Source: a virus
Virus record (IMG/VR): IMGVR_UViG_3300037833_000032
Span: 1 to 59,671 of that record
Length of the DNA stretch: 59,671 nt
Strand: one strand, 5' to 3'
In this document: positions 50,842 through 59,458 of the stretch, piece after piece
How positions within the stretch are numbered: the first letter of the stretch is position 1
Layout: the number at the start of each line of letters is the position of its first letter
The notes under the pieces: model-generated
What the model saw: only the letters and a program-made list of their open reading frames with translations
What the model was told of the DNA's origin: nothing
Database searches by the model: none
Program-made: the position numbers and the translations under genes

Positions 50842-53800
50842 ATGTCTGAGAAAGTTACTAATAAATATGAGCTGGATTTATCACAGCCTTTAGCGGATTT
50901 ACGAAAGCTACAAAAATCCGTAGAGGACTTTAATGAAGCCACTCAAAAATCCTCTGCTTCACAGCGGGATCTATTTGCAAAGTCTGCTCAGGCATCCGAG
51001 CAATACGCTAAGACACTATCAGCAGCGGTTCGGGAAAGCGTAAAGAATGCAGAAGCTAATAAAGCCTATGCCTCCTCTGTTTCGGATATGGCAACCCGGA
51101 TGGACCGCTACGGCAAGAGCCAGAAAGAATCGATACGTAATTATCAGGAGGTAAACCAGAAGCTCTCAGAGGCCAAGAAAAAGCAGGCAGACCTTGCGGC
51201 AGAAATGCAGAAAACAGAAAAAGCCTCTTCCGGCCTAATGGGTATGCTAGGAAAAGTAGGTGCAGGCCTAGGCGCTTTCTTTGCTGTGGATAAAATCTTA
51301 GATGTAGGCCGTAGTATATTTAATACCACTAAAGAATTTCAGAAGTTTGAAGCTATCTTAACTAATACCTTAGGTAGCAAATCAGCAGCCCAGGCCGCAC
51401 TAAAACGAATTCAGGATTTTGCTGCCAATACGCCTTTCTCTGTCTCTGAAATCACGGCTGAATTTATCAAACTCGCTAACCGGGGCATACAGCCAACTAA
51501 TGAACAGTTAACAAAGATTGGCGATGTAGCCTCTGCTTTAGGAAAGCCGCTAGGTTCTGTAAACGAGGCCATACTAGATATTTCTAATACGGAAAGGTGG
51601 AACGAGCTGGGAATAAAAGTACAATCTGCTGGCGACAAGATGACCGGCACTTTCAAAGGTGTCACTGTAGAAGTAGAAAAGACCGAAAAAGGCGCCCTTG
51701 CCATGATTGAGCAGTTTGGCAAACTACCTGGTGTTGCCGGTGGCATGGCTGCTGTCTCTAAAACCATTGAAGGGCAAACCTCGAATCTGAATGATAATAT
51801 AGAAAAGCTGGCCGGTAATATCGGGAATCGTTTTTCTGGTGAGATCTCTGGTGCCATTAAAGCCGCTAACTCATTTGTTGAAGGATTAAACGAGCTAGTA
51901 GATTCAAGTAATAGCGCCGCATCCGGATTTGAAAAGCAAAAGAAGGCCGTAGAAGAGCTGACTACTAATTTTACTCCTTTAGTGGCTCGCTATGATCAGC
52001 TGAAATCAAAATCAGAACTATCCAAAGAAGAACAGGAAGAACTTAATACCATTATTGGTAAGATCGGAGCAACTGTACCCACTACCATTTCTGCCTTTGA
52101 TGAATATGGCAAAGCACTCGATATTAATTCAGAAGCTGCTAAACGCTTTGTAGAAGAGCAAAAGCTGATTCTTCAAGCCATGAACCGGGAGGCCATTTCT
52201 GAGCAAGGAGAGGCCTTAAAAGCGTTGAATACAGAAATTATAAAAGTACAGCAGACGCTGTCCAAAGGTACTATTACCCTTGATGCCGGATTTGGTGTAC
52301 GCACAGAAGCTAAATTAACAGGCGATGAAATTGCTACCCTGCAAGCCAAATTAGCTGATTTGCAAGGACAGAAAACAGGCCTTGAAGGCTATATTGACCA
52401 GTTAAAAGGCATTAAGAAAGAAGTGGTGGAAACCGGCAGTAGTGCAGAGGAATCCGCTAAAAAGCAAAAAGGACTCATCGAATCTTTGCAGGCTAGTATT
52501 TCTGAATTACAGAAGCTTCAGCAGAAGGCTACCTCCGTTGCAGATACCACCGGCAAGAATGGCGAGATCATAAAAGGCATTGATAGCTTAAACAAAGAAA
52601 TAGCCCAAAAAGAAAAAGAACTAGCTGCTTTGCTTGGTAAAGGGGATGAGAAAACGGCAGATGACCGGAAGAAACGCTATGAGGATCTGACCAAGGAAAT
52701 AGAAAAGCTGGAAACCCAGGTAAACAAAGCCAAGCTGGATGCCTTAGAAAAATCTAGCAAAGAATACTTAGATGCTTTGCTAGACTCTCAGATGAAGGAA
52801 GTGGATATACTCGAGCAAAACCTAGTGGAGAAAGGAAAGCTGACAGATAAAAACTTCCAGTTATCCAGAGAACAGCAAGAGCAACTAGGCATCCTGCGGA
52901 ATGCAGTTATTCAAAACTATTACGAGGGTCTTGAGGCAGCAGAACAACTAGGACAGGATCAGATATTTGCTTTACGTGAAGAGGGATACAGCAAGGACCT
53001 TGAGGGGCTAGAGCGTAAATACGATAAAGAAATCAAGGCAGCTGAAAACAATAAGGACCTAATTGTTGCCTTAGAAGCTGCCAAATCAAGAGAACTAGCT
53101 GCGTTGAAACTAGCCGAGGCCGAGCGTCAAATTGAATTAGATGAGCAGATTGCTATTGCTAAAATTAATCAAAAGACATTACCGCAAGGCACTAGAGGCG
53201 TATCCGAGGCTGATTTTGAGAAAGATAAGCAGCGTCAGATCCTGCAAGTGCAAATTGAGGCAGCCAGTGAGAGACTCGCAACCATTACCGGTCTTGAGGG
53301 TAAAGAATACGAGGCAAGAAGAGAAGGGCTAAAAGCCTTTATTGCTGGATTACAGCAGGAAATGCAAGGGATGGCTACAACAGAATTCTCTTTGCAGAAG
53401 CTGCTGGGATTATCAGATTCTGAGTTTGAAGGCTTAGCGTTAGTATACAACCAGGCCAATGAGATGGCAAGTGAGTACTTTGCTAATCAAATAGCCCAAT
53501 CTGAAGCATTCATTGCCCAAAAGGATAAAGAAATACAATCCGCTGAAGCTAATCTGGATAGGCAAATAGAACTACAAAAGCTTGGACTTGCTTCTGATAT
53601 CAAAGGTGAAGAGCAGCGCATAGCCTCACTAAAAAAACAACGGGAACAAGCCCTGGCGGATCAGCGCAAAGCCCAACGTGCACAAATACTTCTAGATAGT
53701 GCCACTCAGGCATCTAGTTTGATTACAGCCGGTTCTAAGATTATGGCTGCCACAGCCGCTATTCCTCCACCACTTGGTCAGATTTTAGGAGGTGTGGCTA

Positions 53801-54375
53801 TTGGCGCTATGATAGCAGCATTCGTAGCAAGTAAAGCAAAAGCACTTCAGGCAGTCAATACCTCTGCTCCTAGTTTCCGTGGGGGTGGTGGACTGGATCT
53901 ATCAGGTAAAAAGCTTATGGGACCTTCCCATGAATCAGGTGGGTTGCACCTGGTGAACCCTAATACTGGCGAAAAACTGGCAGAATTTGAGGGCAATGAG
54001 TATCTGCACATTATGAATAAAAAGGCAACTGCTCAGTATTTACCTATGCTGGAAGCCATGAATAAAGGCACGTTTAAACCCGCATTAAATCTCAGGGCCT
54101 TATCGCTTGATATGTCTGATCTGCCCAGGCTTACCATGAATCCCAATATTGTAGCGGATATAAACAGGCTACAAGCGAGAGCAGAGAAGGCCGAAAAAAG
54201 GCATTTTAACTCACAGATCGAAAAGCGGTTACAGAGTGTGGAGAATCTGCTCAAAGATATATCTGCATCAAGCAGCAAAACAGCTAATAGGAAGAATAAG
54301 CAGTTCTTAACAGATGGTTCTGTTGTCGAATGGGACGATACACATACTAGGAAATATAATCCTAGAAAAGAATAA
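50842..54375 (+). CDS. Phage tail tape-measure protein
   Basis: A 1177-residue protein. An N-terminal coiled coil (1-140) and a hydrophobic Gly-rich stretch (MLGKVGAGLGAFFAV) precede the conserved tape-measure core (about 165-330) with FQKFEAILTNTLGSKSAAQA, FAANTPFSVSEITAEF and ANRGIQPTNEQL. Long coiled coils run to about 950, followed by an Ala/Ile-rich helix and a C-terminal SHESGG...EFEGNEYLHIM block common in Bacteroidota tape measures. It should set tail length in a tailed phage. Yet no tail-tube, portal or capsid gene is present here, and terminase genes follow directly. Confidence 0.88.
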   Translation: MSEKVTNKYELDLSQPLADLRKLQKSVEDFNEATQKSSASQRDLFAKSAQASEQYAKTLSAAVRESVKNAEANKAYASSVSDMATRMDRYGKSQKESIRNYQEVNQKLSEAKKKQADLAAEMQKTEKASSGLMGMLGKVGAGLGAFFAVDKILDVGRSIFNTTKEFQKFEAILTNTLGSKSAAQAALKRIQDFAANTPFSVSEITAEFIKLANRGIQPTNEQLTKIGDVASALGKPLGSVNEAILDISNTERWNELGIKVQSAGDKMTGTFKGVTVEVEKTEKGALAMIEQFGKLPGVAGGMAAVSKTIEGQTSNLNDNIEKLAGNIGNRFSGEISGAIKAANSFVEGLNELVDSSNSAASGFEKQKKAVEELTTNFTPLVARYDQLKSKSELSKEEQEELNTIIGKIGATVPTTISAFDEYGKALDINSEAAKRFVEEQKLILQAMNREAISEQGEALKALNTEIIKVQQTLSKGTITLDAGFGVRTEAKLTGDEIATLQAKLADLQGQKTGLEGYIDQLKGIKKEVVETGSSAEESAKKQKGLIESLQASISELQKLQQKATSVADTTGKNGEIIKGIDSLNKEIAQKEKELAALLGKGDEKTADDRKKRYEDLTKEIEKLETQVNKAKLDALEKSSKEYLDALLDSQMKEVDILEQNLVEKGKLTDKNFQLSREQQEQLGILRNAVIQNYYEGLEAAEQLGQDQIFALREEGYSKDLEGLERKYDKEIKAAENNKDLIVALEAAKSRELAALKLAEAERQIELDEQIAIAKINQKTLPQGTRGVSEADFEKDKQRQILQVQIEAASERLATITGLEGKEYEARREGLKAFIAGLQQEMQGMATTEFSLQKLLGLSDSEFEGLALVYNQANEMASEYFANQIAQSEAFIAQKDKEIQSAEANLDRQIELQKLGLASDIKGEEQRIASLKKQREQALADQRKAQRAQILLDSATQASSLITAGSKIMAATAAIPPPLGQILGGVAIGAMIAAFVASKAKALQAVNTSAPSFRGGGGLDLSGKKLMGPSHESGGLHLVNPNTGEKLAEFEGNEYLHIMNKKATAQYLPMLEAMNKGTFKPALNLRALSLDMSDLPRLTMNPNIVADINRLQARAEKAEKRHFNSQIEKRLQSVENLLKDISASSSKTANRKNKQFLTDGSVVEWDDTHTRKYNPRKE

Positions 54376-54390
54376 ACGATACAAAAGGCT

Positions 54391-54666
54391 ATGAAAGGAA
54401 TGAAATTAGGAGGCCGCACCAAAGGCACACCAAACAAAGCAACCCAGAAAATTAAAGATGCTTATGCTAAACTGTTAGAAGATAACCTGGGCACGTTGCA
54501 AACAGATCTAAGCCAGTTAGAGCCTAAGGACCGGTTAAATTTTATGCTCAACTTATCTGAATACATCCTGCCAAAGCTGGCAAGAGTAGAAGCTGAACAT
54601 GAGATCAAGGACACATCTGTTGTGCTCAATATTATTCCTGTTGCACCTAAACAAGCAAATGAGTAA
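54391..54666 (+). CDS. Small terminase subunit-like protein
   Basis: A 91-residue basic-then-acidic protein: KLGGRTKGTPNKATQKIKDA, then a helical part. The GRxKGTPNK start is typical of small DNA-binding proteins encoded before large terminases. It lies 5 bp before the large subunit gene. It would recognise the packaging site. Confidence 0.7.
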   Translation: MKGMKLGGRTKGTPNKATQKIKDAYAKLLEDNLGTLQTDLSQLEPKDRLNFMLNLSEYILPKLARVEAEHEIKDTSVVLNIIPVAPKQANE

Positions 54667-54671
54667 TCCCT

Positions 54672-55994
54672 ATGGCAGTAGAGCAGGATATTAGGATAAA
54701 TCAAAAGTATCATTCTCTCCTTGAATGCCAGAAGCGGTATTTGGTGCTATGGGGTGGAGGTGGTAGTGGCAAGTCTGTCTTTGCAGCCCAGAAAATCCTA
54801 TTGCGCTGCCTAACTGAGAAAGAAGCTAAGCACCGCATACTTTGCATCCGGAAAGTAAAAGAAACCATTAGAGAGTCAGTATTTAGCTTATTAAGGGACT
54901 TATTGCTGGATATGGAAATGTACGACCGGGCAATGATCAACAAAACAGAAATGTCTTTTACCTTCGATAATGGCAATCAAATCATTATGGCAGGGGTGGA
55001 TGATCCAGAGAAGCTAAAATCCATTGCTGGTATCACCTCCATTTGGATAGAAGAACCCACAGAACTAGAAGAAAAGGAGTTTGACCAGATTGATTTGAGG
55101 CTACGAGGGGAAACAAAAGAATATAAGCAGATAATTCTTTCTTTCAATCCCGTTGATGAGCAGCACTGGATCAAAAAGAAATTCTTTGATGTCGAAAATC
55201 CAGAGGTGGAAGCCCTGCACTCTTCCTATAAAGACAATGCTTTTTTAGATGATGACTATATAAGACTATTAGAGGACCGCTTCAAGCATGATGAAAACCT
55301 ATATAGAATATATGTGAAAGGTGCCTGGGGGAGAGTAAAGTTAGGCAGTGAATTTTATACCGGTTTCAAAAGATCAGAACACGTACAGCCTACACCTTTT
55401 CTTCCTGGGGTTACCTGTCATCTCTCCTTTGACTTCAATGTGTTGCCTTATATGAGCCTTTTGTGTGCTCAGATTCTTTCACCTGATAACACACCAGATA
55501 AAAAACTCCATATCCGCATCTTTAAAGAATATTGCCTGAAAAGTCCACTTAATTCAGTAGAGGCTATATGTAAAACATTTATCAGGGATTATGAACAATA
55601 TAAACCTGTTGTCCTCTACTACGGGGATGCAACAGGCAAAAATCGCATAGCCGGACAGGGAGACAAGCGCAATTTCTACGATGTAGAAACTTATCTATTT
55701 AAACACCTTACCCATGCATCAGATCGGGTAGCTAAACGAAACCCCAATGTTCTTAAGCGTAGAGATGTAATCAACCGCATGCTTGCTGGTGGATACAATC
55801 TGCAATTCTCAATCGATCCATCCTGCAGCGAACTAATCAATGATTTAGACTATGGGAAGTTAGGTATTGATGGCAAGCTTAAGGAAATGTTTAATGATAA
55901 AGTGCTTGGTGAACGCTATCAGAAAGGCCAGCATCAGGGAGATTGTTTTGATTACCTGCTCATTGGCTTATATCCGAATGAATTCAAATTTTAA
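54672..55994 (+). CDS. terL: Large terminase subunit (PBSX type)
   Basis: A 440-residue protein. The N-terminal ATPase has Walker A GGGGSGKS (28-35) and Walker B SIWIEEPT (123-130). The C-terminal RNase H-like nuclease begins at LSFDFN (D254) with YYGDATGK and a final Asp in QHQGDCFDYLLIG. Both halves look intact at a normal length for the Terminase_3/PBSX group. It would cut and pump DNA into a procapsid, but no portal or capsid gene follows. Confidence 0.9.
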   Translation: MAVEQDIRINQKYHSLLECQKRYLVLWGGGGSGKSVFAAQKILLRCLTEKEAKHRILCIRKVKETIRESVFSLLRDLLLDMEMYDRAMINKTEMSFTFDNGNQIIMAGVDDPEKLKSIAGITSIWIEEPTELEEKEFDQIDLRLRGETKEYKQIILSFNPVDEQHWIKKKFFDVENPEVEALHSSYKDNAFLDDDYIRLLEDRFKHDENLYRIYVKGAWGRVKLGSEFYTGFKRSEHVQPTPFLPGVTCHLSFDFNVLPYMSLLCAQILSPDNTPDKKLHIRIFKEYCLKSPLNSVEAICKTFIRDYEQYKPVVLYYGDATGKNRIAGQGDKRNFYDVETYLFKHLTHASDRVAKRNPNVLKRRDVINRMLAGGYNLQFSIDPSCSELINDLDYGKLGIDGKLKEMFNDKVLGERYQKGQHQGDCFDYLLIGLYPNEFKF

Positions 55995-56013
55995 CCCTCA
56001 ACTATATTTACAC

Positions 56014-56274
56014 ATGGAATTAAAAAGAAAGATTGTCGTATTCGACGAAAATGAACAAGTGCAAATCCGGTGGTATGAAATTTTAGCCGATGATGGGCAG
56101 CTCATTTACGTGAGAGAGCAAATAAAAAATGATTATCAGTGGGAGACCTATATTAATTCCAAAGCGGTAGGAATCATGAAAGAAGAACCTTTATCAGGGA
56201 TACCTCCACGCTTAGGCCATTCAGATAATTGGTATGATAACAGCCTTAATAAAGAAAAAGAACCGTGCTCCTAA
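56014..56274 (+). CDS. Small hypothetical protein at the right end of the element
   Basis: An 86-residue beta-rich acidic protein (MELKRKIVVFDENEQVQIRW); the ATG at 56014 is used. It is the last gene of the second element, 19 bp after terL, where a portal gene would be expected in a complete phage. Not recognised. Confidence 0.55.
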   Translation: MELKRKIVVFDENEQVQIRWYEILADDGQLIYVREQIKNDYQWETYINSKAVGIMKEEPLSGIPPRLGHSDNWYDNSLNKEKEPCS

Positions 56275-56368
56275 CATTCGTGTATACGAATATACGAAAC
56301 ACTTCTCTACTACTTAGCTAGAGATTACGTAAACAGGGTTGTTTACAAACTAAAAAGAGATCATAAAT

Positions 56369-56394
56369 AGCCTTTCCATTGGAGAGGTTCTTTA
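56369..56394 (+). terminator. Terminator at the right end of the second element
   Basis: Stem GCCTTTCC / GGAGAGGT with an ATT loop, then TCTTTATTT. It would end rightward transcription after the terminase operon. Confidence 0.6.
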
Positions 56395-56464
56395 TTTAAT
56401 ACAGATACAACAAAGTCTTCAAGGTAATATTCTTTGAATAACTTATGATAGCTTGGATCAACTG

Positions 56465-56583
56465 TTTCGGGTATCTACCCCATATTACCAATATCCAACT
56501 AAGCAGCGGTTCACTTCTGATTTGTTTCGGGTATTTAGCTATGTAGGCGTATACCCGAACCTATTCATTACTATTTCGGGTGT
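56465..56583. repeat. TTTCGGGTAT repeats
   Basis: TTTCGGGTAT occurs at 56465-56474 and 56525-56534. TTTCGGGTGT follows at 56574-56583, and the inverted form ATACCCGAA lies at 56551-56559. The stretch carries a long open frame but the repeats, not codons, account for its structure. It lies just past the element end, so it may be an attachment or regulatory site. Confidence 0.55.
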
Positions 56584-56669
56584 ACGCATGTTAGGCCTTA
56601 TTAGAAAAAATGATGCAACTAATATAAGAAATAAGGGGTCTGAGGAACATAAATATCATTGAACAAAAA

Positions 56670-57098
56670 ATGAAACTATTACTATTCCCTCTCTATCTCT
56701 TATTGCTCTGTCTAATCTATAACTGTCAATCTAAAGAAGAGGTCACTGCCCCTTCTGCAATCATAGGAAAGTGGCAACTAATAAAGATAGAGAATGATTC
56801 GTTGGGGAAGATGGTTAAAGTTGACCCCTTACCCTACCAAGAGATCTATAAGTTCAACACCAATCATACTTTTGTAAATTATCGGAATGGATCTGAATCT
56901 CAAGGATCTTACACTATCAAGTATCAAAGTGATAGTACTGGAAACTTTAAAATAGTAGAACTAAAGGATTACAAACCTATTGATCCTTTGATTCATTATA
57001 TCAAAGGCTTGTTCTACTTGTATGATAATCAACCAAATATACTTATTTTAAAATTTAATAGAGGGGCTTTTTTTTACTATCAAAAAATAAATGATTAA
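56670..57098 (+). CDS. Secreted lipoprotein, lipocalin-like
   Basis: A 142-residue protein with a lipoprotein signal (hydrophobic residues 3-17, then CLIYNC; the lipid Cys is probably C19). The mature part starts AIIGKWQLIKIENDS and has FNTNHTFVNYRNGSESQGSY, the pattern of lipocalin-like lipoproteins of Bacteroidota. Role unknown. A palindrome with GCCTAAC and GTTAGCG ends follows it. Confidence 0.7.
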   Translation: MKLLLFPLYLLLLCLIYNCQSKEEVTAPSAIIGKWQLIKIENDSLGKMVKVDPLPYQEIYKFNTNHTFVNYRNGSESQGSYTIKYQSDSTGNFKIVELKDYKPIDPLIHYIKGLFYLYDNQPNILILKFNRGAFFYYQKIND

Positions 57099-57105
57099 AA
57101 ACATG

Positions 57106-57181
57106 GCCTAACACCTGCTTCGGCCTATCAGCGGCCTACCTTAGCAAATGCCCGCCGCAGGGAAGCCGTGGTACGTTAGCG
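57106..57181. repeat. Structure with GCCTAAC and GTTAGCG ends, attC-like
   Basis: GCCTAAC (57106-57112) and GTTAGCG (57175-57181) bound a 76-bp GC-richer segment with short internal complementarities (CTTCGGC against GCCG). The ends are close to the integron attC consensus RYYYAAC...GTTRRRY. It lies between two lipoprotein genes. Confidence 0.4.
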
Positions 57182-57255
57182 GTAATTAAACTTCCATGCA
57201 ACTCTATGTTGAATTAAAGGGTCATAGGACAAAGGGTCAATACTCTATAAAAATT

Positions 57256-57720
57256 ATGAAAAAGCTTCTGTCCATAGGGTTAATTGTAATAACTACACTT
57301 TTAATAAGCTGTAAGAAAGAGAATCAGCAACTAGATTGTTCTTTGTATCTCTGTGCTTGGCCTATCCCCCCAATAAATCTAAAATTTGTTGATAAAAATA
57401 CCAATACAGATTTATTATTTGATCCTGCAACTAGTTATTCAATTACGGATATAAAGATTACCCGTCCTAATTCAGAGTTCTTCGTTCCATTTATAAGTAT
57501 TGACTCTACAAACAAGATAGTTTCTGTTAGCAACATACACTCAGGGGACATGCTACAAATAGGAAACTTACCTGCAGATAAAATTATTATCGAAACAAGG
57601 GTTACGACAAGAAAAATATGTTGTCCGCCTGTTGAAGTAATTAAACTTATGATTGGTGACAGGATTGTGTGTCAACCATGTAGAGATTTGGATGAAAGAA
57701 TAATTACTGTAGAAAAATAG
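57256..57720 (+). CDS. Secreted lipoprotein
   Basis: A 154-residue protein. The start at 57256 gives a good lipoprotein signal: MKKLLSIGLIVITTLLISCKK with lipid Cys 19 followed by KK, typical of Bacteroidota. The mature part is beta-rich with a CCPPVEV and a final CQPC pair. It lies between GTTAGCGG (57175) and CCGCTAAC (57790), a cassette-like setting. Function unknown. Confidence 0.7.
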   Translation: MKKLLSIGLIVITTLLISCKKENQQLDCSLYLCAWPIPPINLKFVDKNTNTDLLFDPATSYSITDIKITRPNSEFFVPFISIDSTNKIVSVSNIHSGDMLQIGNLPADKIIIETRVTTRKICCPPVEVIKLMIGDRIVCQPCRDLDERIITVEK

Positions 57721-57789
57721 GATTTATCTCCTTTTAGCAGTAGTATAAATTTAATAAGTAAATACACAAAAAGAGTTTATAAAAAACTA

Positions 57790-57881
57790 CCGCTAACGCT
57801 AAACCTGCCAACAACCCTGCACCTGATTCACAAGGCCACATCATGAAACAAGGATATGTGGAGGTTCATGTTTCGTTAGCA
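57790..57881. repeat. Palindromic region with CCGCTAAC end
   Basis: CCGCTAAC at 57790-57797 and GTTAGCA at 57875-57881 bound a region containing CCACAT...ATGTGG and CATGAAAC...GTTCATG pairs. It mirrors the GTTAGCGG end at 57175 on the other side of the lipoprotein gene. Confidence 0.4.
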
Positions 57882-57938
57882 TCTCCTTAACATAACCTTA
57901 CATTTCAAACCAAGATAATGTAATCCTATTTTTTAGTA

Positions 57939-58067
57939 TTACCATCTTTTCCTCTTCCTGTACTTATTATAAAAAATATGCCGGTAAGTCAAGGCATGTA
58001 GCCACAAGCCAGCTAGAAAAGCAGCTATACCAAATAATATTAATCCGATTGTGTGCAATAGTTCCAT
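57939..58067 (-). CDS. Tiny single-span membrane protein
   Basis: A 42-residue ORF with a hydrophobic helix (about 4-24) and a very basic tail (YRKRKRW). A plausible small membrane protein, but no neighbour supports it. Confidence 0.4.
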   Translation of the reverse strand: MELLHTIGLILFGIAAFLAGLWLHALTYRHIFYNKYRKRKRW

Positions 58068-58218
58068 GCAGATATATCCGGCAACTACCTGACCTGGTAA
58101 GTCTACTCTTCATGGAGTAGAAAACTACTACTTTAGTACTAGATGAGGAATATCTTATCCATTACACCGTTACTAGTATAGAATCTATTTTGAGTTTAGA
58201 TGAATAAGGTAAAAGTAA

Positions 58219-58250
58219 AAAGCCTGGGTAATGCCCAGGCTTCTTTATTT
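58219..58250. terminator. Bidirectional terminator
   Basis: Stem AAGCCTGGG / CCCAGGCTT with loop TAATG. It is followed by TCTTTATTT on the plus strand and flanked by an A run on the other side that gives a T run on the minus strand. Confidence 0.75.
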
Positions 58251-58313
58251 GATGCACAGGTAGGATTTTATATCTTAGCGCGTGTTAAAATTTTAATTAT
58301 TAATTACAGTAAT

Positions 58314-58337
58314 GAGCCCCTCTGTTGGAGAGGCTTT
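58314..58337 (+). terminator. Terminator near the lipoprotein gene end
   Basis: Stem GCCCCTCT / AGAGGC with loop GTTGG, followed by TTTTCTATTT on the plus strand. It lies 22 bp from the 3' end of the convergent lipoprotein gene. Confidence 0.6.
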
Positions 58338-58359
58338 TCTATTTATATAGGTAAATATG

Positions 58360-59262
58360 TTATCCATCATTTCTCAAAGAGAAATAGACAATATTATCAT
58401 AAGCATAAGGAATCCCAGGCGTGGCTACTACTACTCCTTCATCGTTGATATGTACATAGGTGTCATTATAAGATGTATTTTCACCTTCATACTTGATAGG
58501 AGCTAAAAAATTGGTTATATCTTTTTCCTCCCCAGGTTCTAAATCAAACTCATTGACTGTTTTAATATATTTATAACCAGTCACTTCCCATATATATTCA
58601 CCATATTCAAACCGGGGATGAATTTTGATATTCCCGGTATTGACTATTGTAACTCCCTTAGAAGGTGACACCTTATAGGCTAAGAATTCATTCTGTGTGG
58701 GAGTTTGACCTCCGCTGAGAAACTTTACACCAAATACTTTTGCATCTACCAAAACTTTAAATTCACCAGTTACCTCAATCGTATCCTGATTGCTTATAGT
58801 TTTACCTCTTAATTTGATAGTTGCTGTATTTTGTCCCATAGCAAGAACAGGAGCTTTAGCTGTACCATTTAACTGTCGGCCATGCGTGATCCCTACTGTA
58901 AGAAGAGGCATGATACCAGTCTGATTTTTACCAGGTACAGTTTTTATAGTTTTAGGCGTAATCTCAAAAGGAGCATTATTTGAGGTTAAGATAACATCAA
59001 AAATGGGCATAGCCCCACCATTAGTTATCGTAAATAGATACTCTTTACTTGCTCTCAGAGAACCCAAATCAAATTCAGTAGTGGATGGAACTGTAGCTAT
59101 TCTTCCATTAGGTGCTGAAGCTTGACTCATACTCATAGAAGAAACAACAAAATACCCTGACTCACTGCTTGGAGGAGTTACTTTTTCTTCATCCTTTTTA
59201 CAGGAAAAAAACACTTGGCTGACTAAACTTAATCCAAGCACGAAACATACTGGTTTACGCAT
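58360..59262 (-). CDS. Secreted lipoprotein with Ig-like repeats
   Basis: A 300-residue protein with a lipoprotein signal (GLSLVSQVFFSCKKDEE, lipid Cys about 21). The mature part has two or three beta-sandwich segments (TEFDLGSLRASKEYLFTITN, GVTIVNTGNIKIHPRFEYG) like the ASPM/choice-of-anchor Ig folds of Bacteroidota. Function unknown. It is not obviously part of either mobile element. Confidence 0.65.
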   Translation of the reverse strand: MRKPVCFVLGLSLVSQVFFSCKKDEEKVTPPSSESGYFVVSSMSMSQASAPNGRIATVPSTTEFDLGSLRASKEYLFTITNGGAMPIFDVILTSNNAPFEITPKTIKTVPGKNQTGIMPLLTVGITHGRQLNGTAKAPVLAMGQNTATIKLRGKTISNQDTIEVTGEFKVLVDAKVFGVKFLSGGQTPTQNEFLAYKVSPSKGVTIVNTGNIKIHPRFEYGEYIWEVTGYKYIKTVNEFDLEPGEEKDITNFLAPIKYEGENTSYNDTYVHINDEGVVVATPGIPYAYDNIVYFSLRNDG

Positions 59263-59458
59263 ATAATTATTTAAAATTAATTGCGCGTGTATACCTTTTT
59301 TGTTGTTCTTGTAAGTGAGTGGGTAATTGTAAATAGTGTAAGTTCTGCTAGTTCTTCAGCATATTAATTCAACCGCCAACATTCTGTTTCCACGAAATAC
59401 TGGCATGCGTCGGCAATGTTATCCAGCAGGTATTGATTGGAGAAAAGTAGGGATATGG
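59263..59458. other. Noncoding gap
   Basis: A 196-bp gap holding the upstream region of the leftward lipoprotein gene; no ORF or strong repeat was seen. Confidence 0.3.

Noticed and set aside
50842-54375. Chromosome-segregation SMC-like protein instead of tape measure
   Set aside because: No ATPase head motifs are present; the conserved tape-measure core and the SHESGG end are seen.
56453-56662. 69-codon open frame
   Set aside because: It is made of TTTCGGGTAT repeats without coding character.
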